From: Smittia aterrima
Lineage: Eukaryota; Arthropoda; Insecta; Diptera; Chironomidae
Assembly: GCA_033063855.1 (NCBI GenBank)
Contig: CP093829.1
Coordinates: forward strand, 1,932,243-1,996,242
DNA: 64,000 bases
Reading direction: 5' to 3'
Below the pieces are notes generated by a model. It was not told the DNA's origin and made no database searches. It saw only the letters and a list, made by a program, of their open reading frames with translations. Of this stretch, positions 21,363 to 30,159 are shown in pieces; position 1 is the first letter of the stretch, and each line of letters begins with the position of its first letter. The position numbers and the translations under genes are program-made.

Positions 21363-23591
21363 ATGATGTCCTTTTCGAAAGCAAAGTTGAAGAGATTCAA
21401 CGACATCACAGGTTTGTAGAATTTCTTTTAAAATTTGTGGAAAGTTTCTCTGAAATTTTTTAATTAGTTTCAACCTAAGACTTGGAATAATCTTCTAATC
21501 TCTTTCAATCCTTTCGTTTTGCATAGATTTCTCTTCGCCATTCACTAAAAGCAAATCGAAGAAGGATAAGAAAGCGGATTTGTTCTGTGACGACAATGCC
21601 ATTCCTTGCGAAAAGAAATCTAAAATGAGTTTGTTTCGCACGCCATCATTGCCTTACCGTTTGAAGTTTCGGCAAGTCTCTGATCTCACCCCATCAAAAA
21701 AGAGCTCGAAGCAACCAGCATCGACCGTTTTAACTCCGACGCCAGCATCATCGACCGTTGCGCCCATAATTCCGCCACCTCCTGTTTCTATCTTTCGCAA
21801 ATCAGAACGAAATCTGCTGGAGAAGAAATCGAGAGATGAAAAGTACATCGAGAAATTGAAAGTTGACATCGAAGGTTTGAACAAAAAAATTGCTTTCCTT
21901 CAAAGTCAAAATGTTATGAAATCAAGTGAAGTCGATGAATTGCAAAATGAAATCGAGAACAAAGACATTGCTGAAGAGTTCCTTGAGAAAATTGCTGAAC
22001 AAGCGATCGGAAAAGTAAAGGAATCTGATGAAAAAGTTAAAGAAATCTTGCACAACTATGACATTCTCTTGCATCACATGGATCGAATGAGTTATGAGAA
22101 TGAAAACCTTCTCGAGTTGAATGAAAAACTCAATCACTCGAACGATGAATTCATGAAAATCAATGAAGAAAGAATTCAAGAATTGGAAAAGGTTTTAAAA
22201 GCCAAGAACGACGAGTTGTTGAAAATGAAGCGACAGCTGTCGGAAAAGAACTGCACGGTAAAGAATTTTGAGTTTGAGCTCGGAAAGAAGACAATGGAGA
22301 ATTACGATCTCTCAATGAAACTTGACAAGTCAGAGGAAAGTTTTAAGATCTTTGAGGTTCAATACGAAGGCAACTTGAAGCTTCAACAAAATTCATACGA
22401 AAATGAAATCTTCTTCCTCCACAATCAACTGGCGAAAGCTCAGAATCAACTCGTGAAACTATCGAAGACACAGAAGAAGATTCAGTCGATGGATCTTGAA
22501 TCACAAATTGATTTTGAGAACCAGAAGGCAAAGTTTGAGATCGAGAAGAAGAATTACGACATCACAATCAAGAATTACCAAAATATTATCGAAGTCTTGT
22601 CGCTTAGACTCAAGAAATCCGACACAGACGTTGAAATTATGATGCGCGAGAACACCGAACTTAAATCTGAGATGACAACGTTGAGAACAAATTACGAAAA
22701 GTTACGAAATTCCGCTGAGAACCTCAAGAAAAACTTTGATGACAAGAACAGTCTCGTCGAGCAATTGATGGTCTCATCTGAAACTGAAATGGTCACGATG
22801 GTCTCTAAGATGAATGATTACTTCAACGAGAAGTTCTTTGAGATCGCTGAGCTCAAGAAAAACTTTGATATTCGTGATAAGAACCTCAAGAAAATGACTT
22901 CGACCATCCTCGAAGAGTACACGATCGGAATTGAGCTCGCGAGACTTGAGCTTGACGACAAACAAAAGAAACTCGTTGACTACGAAAACGAGATCAAATC
23001 CATTAAATTCGAGAATCTTCAATTAAAAATGAAACTCGGCGAGGGAACGACCAACAACACAAAAACCCTTGAAACCATCGAAGAGGAAACAACAACCACA
23101 GACGATGAGAAGAAAAATATTCAGCAAAGGGAAGAGGAAAATTTGCAGCTGAAGCTTAAGGTAAGTTCAAAGTGAGAACTCGTTAGACCTGAAATTAAAA
23201 TTCTCTTTCTCCAAAATCAGTTGAAGGAACTCGACGAGAAGTTTGCCGAGTTTGAAAATGCGGCGATCAGACGAGAGATCGATTACAAGCAAATTATCGA
23301 ACAGCAAAGAATGGACAGCGAACAATTGAAAGGATTCGAGAAGTTGAAGGAATCAAACATTGAAATGAGAACTGTGAGTTGTTGATGACATAAAAGTTAA
23401 ACTTTTTATTTATTTCTGAATATTTTCTACAGAAAATTCAAAAACTTCAAGAAAACTATCAGATCTACGACAGTCCAACCAAGACACCCACAAAGCGAGC
23501 CTTGCTCTTCGGAAAGGAGAATCAATCGCCGATTTTCGCGAGAGCAGCTTTCGAGCAAAGCCCAAAGAATATTTTGAAGCCGAGAAACTGA
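21363..23591 (+). CDS. RHAMM/HMMR-like coiled-coil protein
   Basis: Exons 21363-21411, 21527-23160, 23221-23373 and 23433-23591 give 664 residues (or 663 from the second ATG). The start MSFSKAKLKRFNDIT closely matches the conserved beginning of vertebrate HMMR (hyaluronan-mediated motility receptor), a microtubule- and spindle-pole-associated protein. A short Ser/Pro-rich region follows; then about residues 85-600 are almost continuous coiled coil, rich in Glu, Lys and Leu. The C terminus has YDSPTKTPTKRALLFGKENQ, with a possible CDK-type SPTK site and a KEN box, in a place comparable to the KEN-containing tail of HMMR. This suggests a mitotic spindle role with APC/C-controlled turnover. The N-terminal match is short, so a generic spindle coiled-coil protein remains possible. 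Confidence 0.75.
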
Positions 23592-23689
23592 ACAAACAAG
23601 AGCTCGCAACAGTTTCAATGATTTTTGTACTGGAAACTTTTAATAATTATTAAACCATTTGAACATTTACGTTTATTTATAAAAAGAAA

Positions 23690-23695
23690 AATAAA
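23690..23695 (+). terminator. Polyadenylation signal AATAAA of the RHAMM-like gene
   Basis: AATAAA lies 99 bp after the stop codon at 23589-23591. Confidence 0.6.
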
Positions 23696-23896
23696 GTTTT
23701 ATTAAAATTAATCTGAGAAATGTTTTGAGTCTCAACAATCGTCGGCTTAAATCTTCTCAAAGGTATTCCCCAAGAATTTTATATTCAAACCAAAACTCGT
23801 TCTACGCAAATAAAACTCAGATTAAGATAAAAAAAATCGATTTTATTGAAACATCTTCCAAGAAACGATCAACTCGAGCCACACACAAAAACTTAT

Positions 23897-24718
23897 TTAT
23901 TCACTGGGAGGATGGCTGTGTGCAAAGTTCATAAAACAGATTTCAAGATATAACTTCAAGTCGAAAACATCGTCGTCAGTTAAGAGTTTGTCAACACAAA
24001 TGTTTGATGATAAACCAATCGACAGAAGTTCTCCTAAGTTCGATGCGAAACCTTCTTCGATGTCAGTGATTTTGTTGAAGCTCAGATCAAGTTTTATCAA
24101 TTCCAAGGCTTTGGAGAACAACTCGACACTAATTGACTTCATTTCGTTGTGAGACAATGTGATATTGAGAAGACTAATGTTGTTCTCGAAAAGATCGTCA
24201 TCCAGTGACTCGATTTTGTTGAAGCTCAAGTCGATCGAATTCAAAGCGAATAAGCCAGCGAATGCTTCCTTCTCAACAGTCGCAATTTTACTGTGGGTCA
24301 AGTTTAAGTGAGTTAGACGGGTGAGTCCTCTAAAGGCTCTTGCTCCGATATGCTCAAGACTTGTGTCTCTCATTTCGATCCTTTCAGTGAGGGCGTTGAA
24401 GACTGTCTCGTTAAGACTCTTCCATCCATGAATGTGCTCCATGAAGACTCGCTTTGCTTTTGGGAACTTGTCGAGCAATTGCTTTGGTGAAACCGAGAAA
24501 GTTGAATTGTCGATTCTAATCCATTTCATGTCTGCTGCTTTATATGATCGCGAATATTTTGACAATTTGATTTCCACAGGTGCAGCAGTTACTGTTACTC
24601 CCGAAATCTCACATCCGATGCCATGAGGCTCAATTTGTTTGACCTCACACAGGAAACTTGACTCAGATCTGACAGCGACGAGCAGCGCAATTAAAATAAA
24701 TTCACAAAGCAACTTCAT
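23897..24718 (-). CDS. Secreted leucine-rich-repeat protein
   Basis: A single-exon frame of 273 residues. A signal peptide (MKLLCEFILIALLVAVRSES) is followed by a Cys-containing cap (FLCEVKQIEPHGIGCEI). About six leucine-rich repeats follow: AFRGLTRLTHLNLTHSKI, AFAGLFALNSIDLSFNKI, DDLFENNISLLNITLSHNEM and SKALELIKLDLSFNKI. It then ends at a short C-terminal cap with CVDKLL and EICFMNF. There is no membrane anchor. It resembles the secreted LRR proteins of flies and mosquitoes, some of which act in haemolymph defence; its own role is unknown. The polyadenylation signal AATAAA (minus strand, 23900-23895) overlaps the stop codon. Confidence 0.85.
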   Translation of the reverse strand: MKLLCEFILIALLVAVRSESSFLCEVKQIEPHGIGCEISGVTVTAAPVEIKLSKYSRSYKAADMKWIRIDNSTFSVSPKQLLDKFPKAKRVFMEHIHGWKSLNETVFNALTERIEMRDTSLEHIGARAFRGLTRLTHLNLTHSKIATVEKEAFAGLFALNSIDLSFNKIESLDDDLFENNISLLNITLSHNEMKSISVELFSKALELIKLDLSFNKITDIEEGFASNLGELLSIGLSSNICVDKLLTDDDVFDLKLYLEICFMNFAHSHPPSE

Positions 24719-25019
24719 ATCGAATCGAACACTTCTCTTGAAAACTTCAAATCCAACTGAGCTTGAAATAGAAGAACGAGAAGATTTTATTCATTAATTC
24801 TGAGATGAGCGAAAACTGATCAAATATTTACAATGAAAGACCGGTTGATGACGAAAATATTTTGTTCATTTGAGATTTGGCCAAGAGAACCAAACGATGA
24901 GAAATCATTTTTTTAAAAAACAACTCTCAGAATTTTGATTTGTTTTTGAACTGAGCAACCTTTTAAGTTTCTTAATCTTTCAATTCGTAGAAACCATAAA
25001 TTCACTTGAAAGCATTAAA
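24719..25019. promoter_or_regulatory. Divergent promoter region
   Basis: This 301-bp spacer lies between the LRR gene (minus) and the actin-like gene (plus). It must hold both promoters. No TATA box stands out. Confidence 0.4.
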
Positions 25020-26093
25020 ATGTCAAACGAAGAATTTCAACCTATCGTAGTCGATCTCGGTTCAGGATTAATCAAAGCGGGTTACGCTGGAGAAGTCGAT
25101 CCAACTGTTGTGTTCCCATCAATTGTTGGTCGTCCTTCTAATGAAGCAATTCAAGTGGGCCAAGGTCAGAAGAATTGCTACATTGGATATGAAGCTCAAA
25201 ATCATCGAGACAATCTCACCAGAAATAATCCAATCAAGCGAGGGCTCATTACAGATTCAGACGACGTCGAAGAGATCATGAAATATATTTTTCGCAAAGA
25301 ATTGTCTGTCATTCCGAAGGAGCATTCTGTTCTAATCACCGAGAGACTCAACAATCCAAAAGCAATAAGAGAAAAGTTGACGGAAATGATGTTCGAACAT
25401 TTCGAATCTCCGTCGCTGTTCATCGGAACTCAAGCCGCTCTCTCGTTGTATGCTTCGAGTCGCACGAGTGGAGTTATCTTAGATTGTGGCGATGGCATTA
25501 CTAACGCAGTTTCAATCTATGAAGGAATCGCTTTAACGAACTCAATCAAAAGTTTGGACTTTGCCGGCAGTGACTTGACAAAAATCTTAAAAGATCGTTT
25601 CCCATCAGTGAACATGGAAACTCTTCAGGAAGTCAAAGAGAAATTGTGTTGTGTCGCCTTCGATATTGACATTGAAAAGAAAAAAACAAATCCTATCGAC
25701 AAATCTTTCGTTCTTCCTGATGGTCAAACTGTTGATATCGGAAGCGAGAGTTTCCTTTGCCCTGAAGCTTTGTTTGATGTCGGAGTTCACAAAATCACTT
25801 ATCAATCAATTCAAAATGTCGATCAGCTGATGCGAAGCAGTTTCTGTAGCAACATTGTAATCGCTGGTGGAACAACGATGCTTCCGGGATTCGTTCGTCG
25901 TTTGCAAAAGGAAATTCAATCTTTAGCTCCAGCAGCAACTTCAATCAAAATCATTTCACCGAGCGAACGAAAAACTTCCGCTTGGATCGGAGGCTCAATC
26001 TTGGCCTCTCTTTCGACTTTTCCACGAATGGCAATAAGCAAGAAAGAGTATGAAGAGTTTGGGAGTGACATCGTGAATCTGAAATGTTTCTAA
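25020..26093 (+). CDS. Divergent intronless actin-like protein
   Basis: A single-exon frame of 357 residues with the actin fold from end to end: phosphate-1 loop VVDLGSGLIKAGYAG, PSIVGRP, phosphate-2 loop LDCGDG, IAGGTTMLPG, WIGGSILASLSTF and the C-terminal KCF. It is about 19 residues shorter than actin, with losses near 185-200 and near 260. Several residues nearly constant in actin are changed: Asn12 to Leu, His73 to Arg (IKRG for IEHG) and catalytic His161 to Asn (ITNAVSIYEG). Gln137 and the two phosphate-loop aspartates are kept. It is closer to conventional actin than to Arp1, Arp2 or Arp3. With no introns it may be a retrocopy, perhaps germline-biased like fly Arp53D, but that is inference. 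Confidence 0.85.
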   Translation: MSNEEFQPIVVDLGSGLIKAGYAGEVDPTVVFPSIVGRPSNEAIQVGQGQKNCYIGYEAQNHRDNLTRNNPIKRGLITDSDDVEEIMKYIFRKELSVIPKEHSVLITERLNNPKAIREKLTEMMFEHFESPSLFIGTQAALSLYASSRTSGVILDCGDGITNAVSIYEGIALTNSIKSLDFAGSDLTKILKDRFPSVNMETLQEVKEKLCCVAFDIDIEKKKTNPIDKSFVLPDGQTVDIGSESFLCPEALFDVGVHKITYQSIQNVDQLMRSSFCSNIVIAGGTTMLPGFVRRLQKEIQSLAPAATSIKIISPSERKTSAWIGGSILASLSTFPRMAISKKEYEEFGSDIVNLKCF

Positions 26094-26139
26094 ATTTTTG
26101 TGGAGAGAAATTTTCCTGTAAATTATGCAACCGATGAAC

Positions 26140-26145
26140 AATAAA
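26140..26145 (+). terminator. Polyadenylation signal AATAAA of the actin-like gene
   Basis: AATAAA lies 47 bp past the stop and only about 40 bp from the stop of the convergent lipocalin gene. Confidence 0.65.
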
Positions 26146-26183
26146 AATTTTTCTGTCGAAGCTAAGGACAACATTTAAAGATT

Positions 26184-26920
26184 TTATTCGCAATACGAAC
26201 AATCATTCTGATCGTGCTCTATCAACGATTCTCTTGGAATATTGCAACTCGTGACAACTTTGATAGCTTCTTCAAGTATTTCGCATGATGGATATTGAAG
26301 TCTCGTGAAGATGTAAACATGCGCTGAAAGAAAAATATTAAAAACTTTTTCATTCTTCTAATCACAAAGTTTCAATTACTTCCAGCGCTTTTCTTCTCAT
26401 AAAATCCACAGTCGGAGCAAATCACCAAAACCCAAAAATCTGGAGTCAACTCAATCGTTTCGTAATCAAACGGCAACTCAACTGAAATGTTTCTAAACAT
26501 TCTAAAATATTAATAAAACGAAAGCTTTTTAGTTCTTACGTTCAGTGGCAAAGAAAACTGTGAAGCCGTCATCTGTGTATTCGATCGTTCCAAACGTTTC
26601 TCGAATGTCACCAGTTCTGAAAATCAACTCTTGATGACTTAACTTGGTAAATAAATTACAACTCACTCATTATTAAAATCAGATTTATAGTAATCCAAGA
26701 GTTTATCTTCTGCTTCTGAAACGTTTAGCATCGAGCATTTCATATTGATATCGAAGAAATGCGGAATGCTAAGCTGGAGATACCAAATGCCTTCGAGCTT
26801 TTCATTAGTAATGTTGGCTTCTGGGTTGACACAATGATGAATACAAGAACCTAAATCATCAGAATACTGTGCACTAGCAAACAAGAAAATTCCAGAGAAA
26901 ATGAGAAAGAAAATTTCCAT
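26184..26920 (-). CDS. Strongly diverged lipocalin, copy 3
   Basis: Exons, in order of transcription, are 26920-26667, 26616-26540, 26481-26380 and 26323-26184, giving 190 residues. The first ATG in frame is at 26920 and yields the signal peptide MEIFFLIFSGIFLFASAQ. The lipocalin GxW motif is kept as LEGIWYLQL, and the strand-G-like segment TPDFWVLVICSDCGFYEK recalls the conserved YAVIWSC of its neighbours. Overall similarity is low: it has an extra Cys-rich start (CIHHC) and a His/Asn-rich end (HDQNDCSYC). It is third in a tandem minus-strand lipocalin array. A TATA box lies about 56 bp upstream. The polyadenylation signal overlaps the stop codon (AATAAA, minus strand 26188-26183). The ligand is unknown. 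Confidence 0.72.
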
Positions 26921-26975
26921 TTTGACTTCAATAACAAACTTCAATGGATTAAGATTTTTCGATTCAACTTTGAGC

Positions 26976-26985
26976 TTTTATATAA
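26976..26985 (-). promoter_or_regulatory. TATA box of lipocalin copy 3
   Basis: TATATAAAAG on the minus strand, 56 bp before the ATG at 26920. Confidence 0.65.
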
Positions 26986-27090
26986 AAAGAAATTTAAATA
27001 TTTTATTACTCTCAAATAAATTTAAATCGTGAACAAAAAAGTTTTTGCTGATAACAAAAAATATTTTATCACGGATCGTCATTAAAACTT

Positions 27091-27801
27091 TCATGGATCG
27101 CAATTCTTTTGATCAGACTTCACAAAATAATTTCTCAGTCCAAGTTTATCTAGAAATCCGTAAGCTGTTTGAAGAACTTCCTCGCTTGGTTCCTGTTCTC
27201 GAGTCATCAGCCAACTGCTCTCGCTATGAGCGTAATTATTAAAATTCCGACACGACCTCATGATCGCAAAGTTCTTGTAATCTGTGTGAAGAACGCTTAA
27301 AGTTGTGTTAAAATTGATGAATCCAAGAAAGTTCGGAAGAAGTGAAGCTGGGAATCGCTCATATCGAACATTGAAGATTCCTTTGTTCTGCTCCGACATC
27401 AATTTGAACTTTCCTGATAACGTTTCACGACGATTTGTTCTGATAGAAAAATGTTTGAAAAGCTTGATTGATTAAAACGAGTCTACTTACAGTCGATTTG
27501 TGTAAACATTGTTCACGTAAATTCTTCCATCATCGAATCTTTCGTAAGTGACTGCGACACATTTTGCGATAATATCTCGCATTAGATAAAATCTCTCGGC
27601 TTCGTACCACTTTCCCATGAACGGAATCTTGTTGAAGTCTTTCATTGCTTTATATTTATTAGAACATCTAAAAGCAAAGTCTCGTGATCTCAAATGATTT
27701 AAATATTTCACAAAAATTCACCTTCCAAGCGCTGGAATCTGCCCATCGACCGTCACTAAAACACTGACGAGCATCAACAAAACCTTTACCACTTTCATCA
27801 T
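27091..27801 (-). CDS. ApoD-like lipocalin, copy 2
   Basis: Exons, in order of transcription, are 27801-27722, 27667-27491 and 27439-27091, giving 201 residues. A signal peptide (MMKVVKVLLMLVSVLVTVDG) precedes QIPALGRC. The lipocalin signature KIPFMGKWYEAERFY follows, then AKCVAVTYERFDDGRIYVNN (strand B-C), YKNFAIMRSC and a C-terminal helix (EEVLQTAYGFLDKL) with a final Cys. These are marks of the apolipoprotein D/Lazarillo group, which carry small hydrophobic ligands such as fatty acids, retinoids or bilins. Intron positions match copy 1, except that copy 1 has one further intron before the C-terminal helix and copy 2 has one just after its signal peptide. A TATA box lies about 95 bp upstream. 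Confidence 0.88.
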
Positions 27802-27894
27802 TTCACTATCTTCGCGAAAATCTCCCAAAAAAAAAAGAAGTTGTCTCACTCAAGACATCAGAGATCGACTTAGACTGAGATCAACTCTCGTCTT

Positions 27895-27904
27895 CTATTT
27901 TATA
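27895..27904 (-). promoter_or_regulatory. TATA box of lipocalin copy 2
   Basis: TATAAAATAG on the minus strand, about 94 bp before the ATG at 27801. Confidence 0.6.
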
Positions 27905-28500
27905 CGTCGCCAACCTAAACTAGTAACGGGACCTGTTGTAGGCACCGTTCGTGGAGAAATTCTCAATATTTATCTTTCGAAACCTTGTTGGTCGAGACTC
28001 GTATTCTTCGTCATCTCGCGCGACCTAATAGAACCAATATCATGTCGAGAAACTAAGGCACGCAAGGAACAGCCGTCAGTGTAGACGAAGAAATAATCGA
28101 AAGAGAGGAATGGGAAAAGCTTTGAGGTGACGAGCAACATGCTGCCGACGAGAACGTTTATGTTATGAATAAAGAACTAGAACTAAAAGCCTTGTTTATG
28201 TTCGTGTCGAATTAGATTCTCCATTAACACGTCTTGTTACGTTCTTGTTACGGTTGGAATAAATTAGTGAGAGGAGTGTGGGTGATGAGAATAAAAGCTG
28301 CTCCGTGTGCTGAATTAATCAAACAAATTCCGAACTTTCCGAACTCGTACAAAACCGCATCGACATCCGCGAGAAAAAGCCTTGAAATTGTCTTGTGATA
28401 AATTTTTATTTATTCGAGAAACTTCTCACGTTTCACTTGGAGCAATAATAAATATAAAACAATAAAAGTAAATTCATGAATTAGGCTAAGCAAGCGAGCA
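27905..28500. other. Intergenic region between lipocalins 1 and 2
   Basis: This stretch contains the 3' UTR of lipocalin copy 1 (minus-strand AATAAA motifs around 28400) and upstream DNA of copy 2. No coding frame was seen. Confidence 0.5.
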
Positions 28501-29317
28501 TTAAGCTTTAACCGTTGTTAGCTCGTCTTCGATTGAAATCTCGTAGTTTTCATCCGAGTCAGTCTCGTTCTCTGAGTCCTCCTTCTCTTCTGTTACTGTC
28601 GCTTCTGTTGTTGGATCAATTGCTTCAATTGGTGGCGGAAGAGTCTCGCAATCTGTTTGTTCCGTCTTCACGAAGAACGTTCTGTTCATTTTATGTTTGT
28701 CAAATACTCCGTAAGCGGCTTGAAGTACTTCGCCGTTGGGAATTCGTTCGCGTGCCATCAACTAAACATTTTAATGAATTAAATAATTAGAATAAAATTG
28801 AAAGTTTATTAACTCACCCAAGCACTCTCAGTACGTGCGAACGGTCCAATGTTGCTACACGACCAGATGACGGCGTAGTTTTTGTAATCAGAATCGAGCA
28901 CAACGAGGGAAGTGTCGTAAGCAATTGGGAAGTTATCGTATTTGACGTTGTATCTGCCTTCGCTTCCTTTGCCAGTCATCGTCAACTTACCGGAAATTAT
29001 TCGCTTCACGTTGTTTCTGAGAAAAACACGACAATCTCAAATTATATTCAAATCATTGATAAGCTCATTTACATTCGGTTCTGATAAGAGTTGTTAACGT
29101 AAATCTTTCCATCAGCTCTCTTCTCGTATTTCGCAGAAATACACTTTGAAGCTACTTCAGTGACTGTGAAGTATCGTTCAATCTCGTACCAAGTGCCGAG
29201 GAAAGATTCTTTCTTGAAATCCGGCATCGCACTGAACTCAGGACATCTTCCGAATAAAGGAACTTGAGCACGAACAACTAAAAGCCCGGCAAAGACAAGA
29301 AACAGAAATCGCAACAT
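28501..29317 (-). CDS. ApoD-like lipocalin, copy 1
   Basis: Exons, in order of transcription, are 29317-29073, 29016-28818 and 28761-28501, giving 234 residues. The signal peptide is MLRFLFLVFAGLLVVRA. The lipocalin motif is ESFLGTWYEIERYF, followed by ASKCISAKYEKRADGKIYVN and YKNYAVIWSCSNIG. A C-terminal helix (GEVLQAAYGVFDKH) and the last Cys come next. After that Cys (TDCETL) there is an acidic Thr/Glu-rich tail of about 45 residues that copies 2 and 3 lack. It belongs to the apolipoprotein D/Lazarillo group and is a secreted carrier of small lipophilic molecules. The ATG at 29317 is the first real ATG in frame and starts the signal peptide. Confidence 0.9.
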
Positions 29318-29410
29318 AACCAAAAATTAAATTATTTTAATGAACTAAGAAGGTTCCTGATCAACTTAACAATCCGCAGTGACTGAAGCCAGTTAACAAA
29401 CTGATCAACG

Positions 29411-29418
29411 AATTTATA
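29411..29418 (-). promoter_or_regulatory. TATA box of lipocalin copy 1
   Basis: TATAAATT on the minus strand, about 95 bp before the ATG at 29317. Confidence 0.5.
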
Positions 29419-30085
29419 CGCTTTCTTCGTAACTCTCTTCGTCGTCGATGAGCCTAACGGTAATCATCGTTCTCGATGCTCTTCATCTTCAAACGAAAGC
29501 GGCGCTAACACACAAGCCTTTCAATGCTCACGTCTCACGATCCGCTCAACATGATTTCCAGTGTTTACAAGTTGGATCGATTCCAGTTCACATTATGAAT
29601 AAACAATTTCGACGAAAGAAGTCAAATATTGAAATATTTGCTGAAGCGAGGAAGGAATCGACCGCGACCTGAACGGATAATTGTTATTAACAGTAAATAT
29701 TAGCAAAACTACTCAAGCGCCATCTGAAGGAATTTTCCTTTACAATTTTCCTTTCTCTGGGAAATTTGAGAAAATGGAATTTTCCAAAAGAGAAATTTTT
29801 TGATGATTTTCCAGTTCACGTTCACAAAAGATGTCAAAGCCAGGATTGTGTTCATTCCAATCCAAACTTCTCGAAGCTTTGTGTGCGGAAGAAAATTCAA
29901 TTTTCAATAAAATTAATTGATCGTATCAACTTTTAGCTTTGAAGTTGAATTGTTTGGTTCCCAGAAGTTCCTGAAGTGATAAGATTGTGATTAAATTATT
30001 TGTTTTCTTTTTATTCCGTGAAACAAAACGATTCGTGTGAGAATCATGAATAAATAAATCGAATTAGTAAAGAAACAAGTCAATC
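29419..30085. other. Intergenic region
   Basis: Spacer between lipocalin copy 1 (minus) and the possible first exon at 30086 (plus). It probably holds a distal promoter of P-protein gene A. No convincing coding frame was seen. Confidence 0.4.
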
Positions 30086-30159
30086 ATGGGCTTCAAGTCA
30101 GCGACAAGAACATTCAGTCGCCGTCAAGTTACAGTAGTCGAGAGATTTCCATCGACCAG
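30086..30159 (+). CDS. Possible alternative first coding exon of P-protein gene A
   Basis: The ATG at 30086 opens MGFKSATRTFSRRQVTVVER, followed by FPSTR, and ends at a good donor (ACCAG then GTTAGT) in phase 2. Exon 3 of gene A (33491) accepts phase 2, and the join would read ...PSTREEPKHH. This would give a 752-residue isoform lacking the N-terminal cytosolic motif of the main form. The call rests on an ATG, a donor and matching phase only. A similar exon exists upstream of gene C. Confidence 0.45.
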
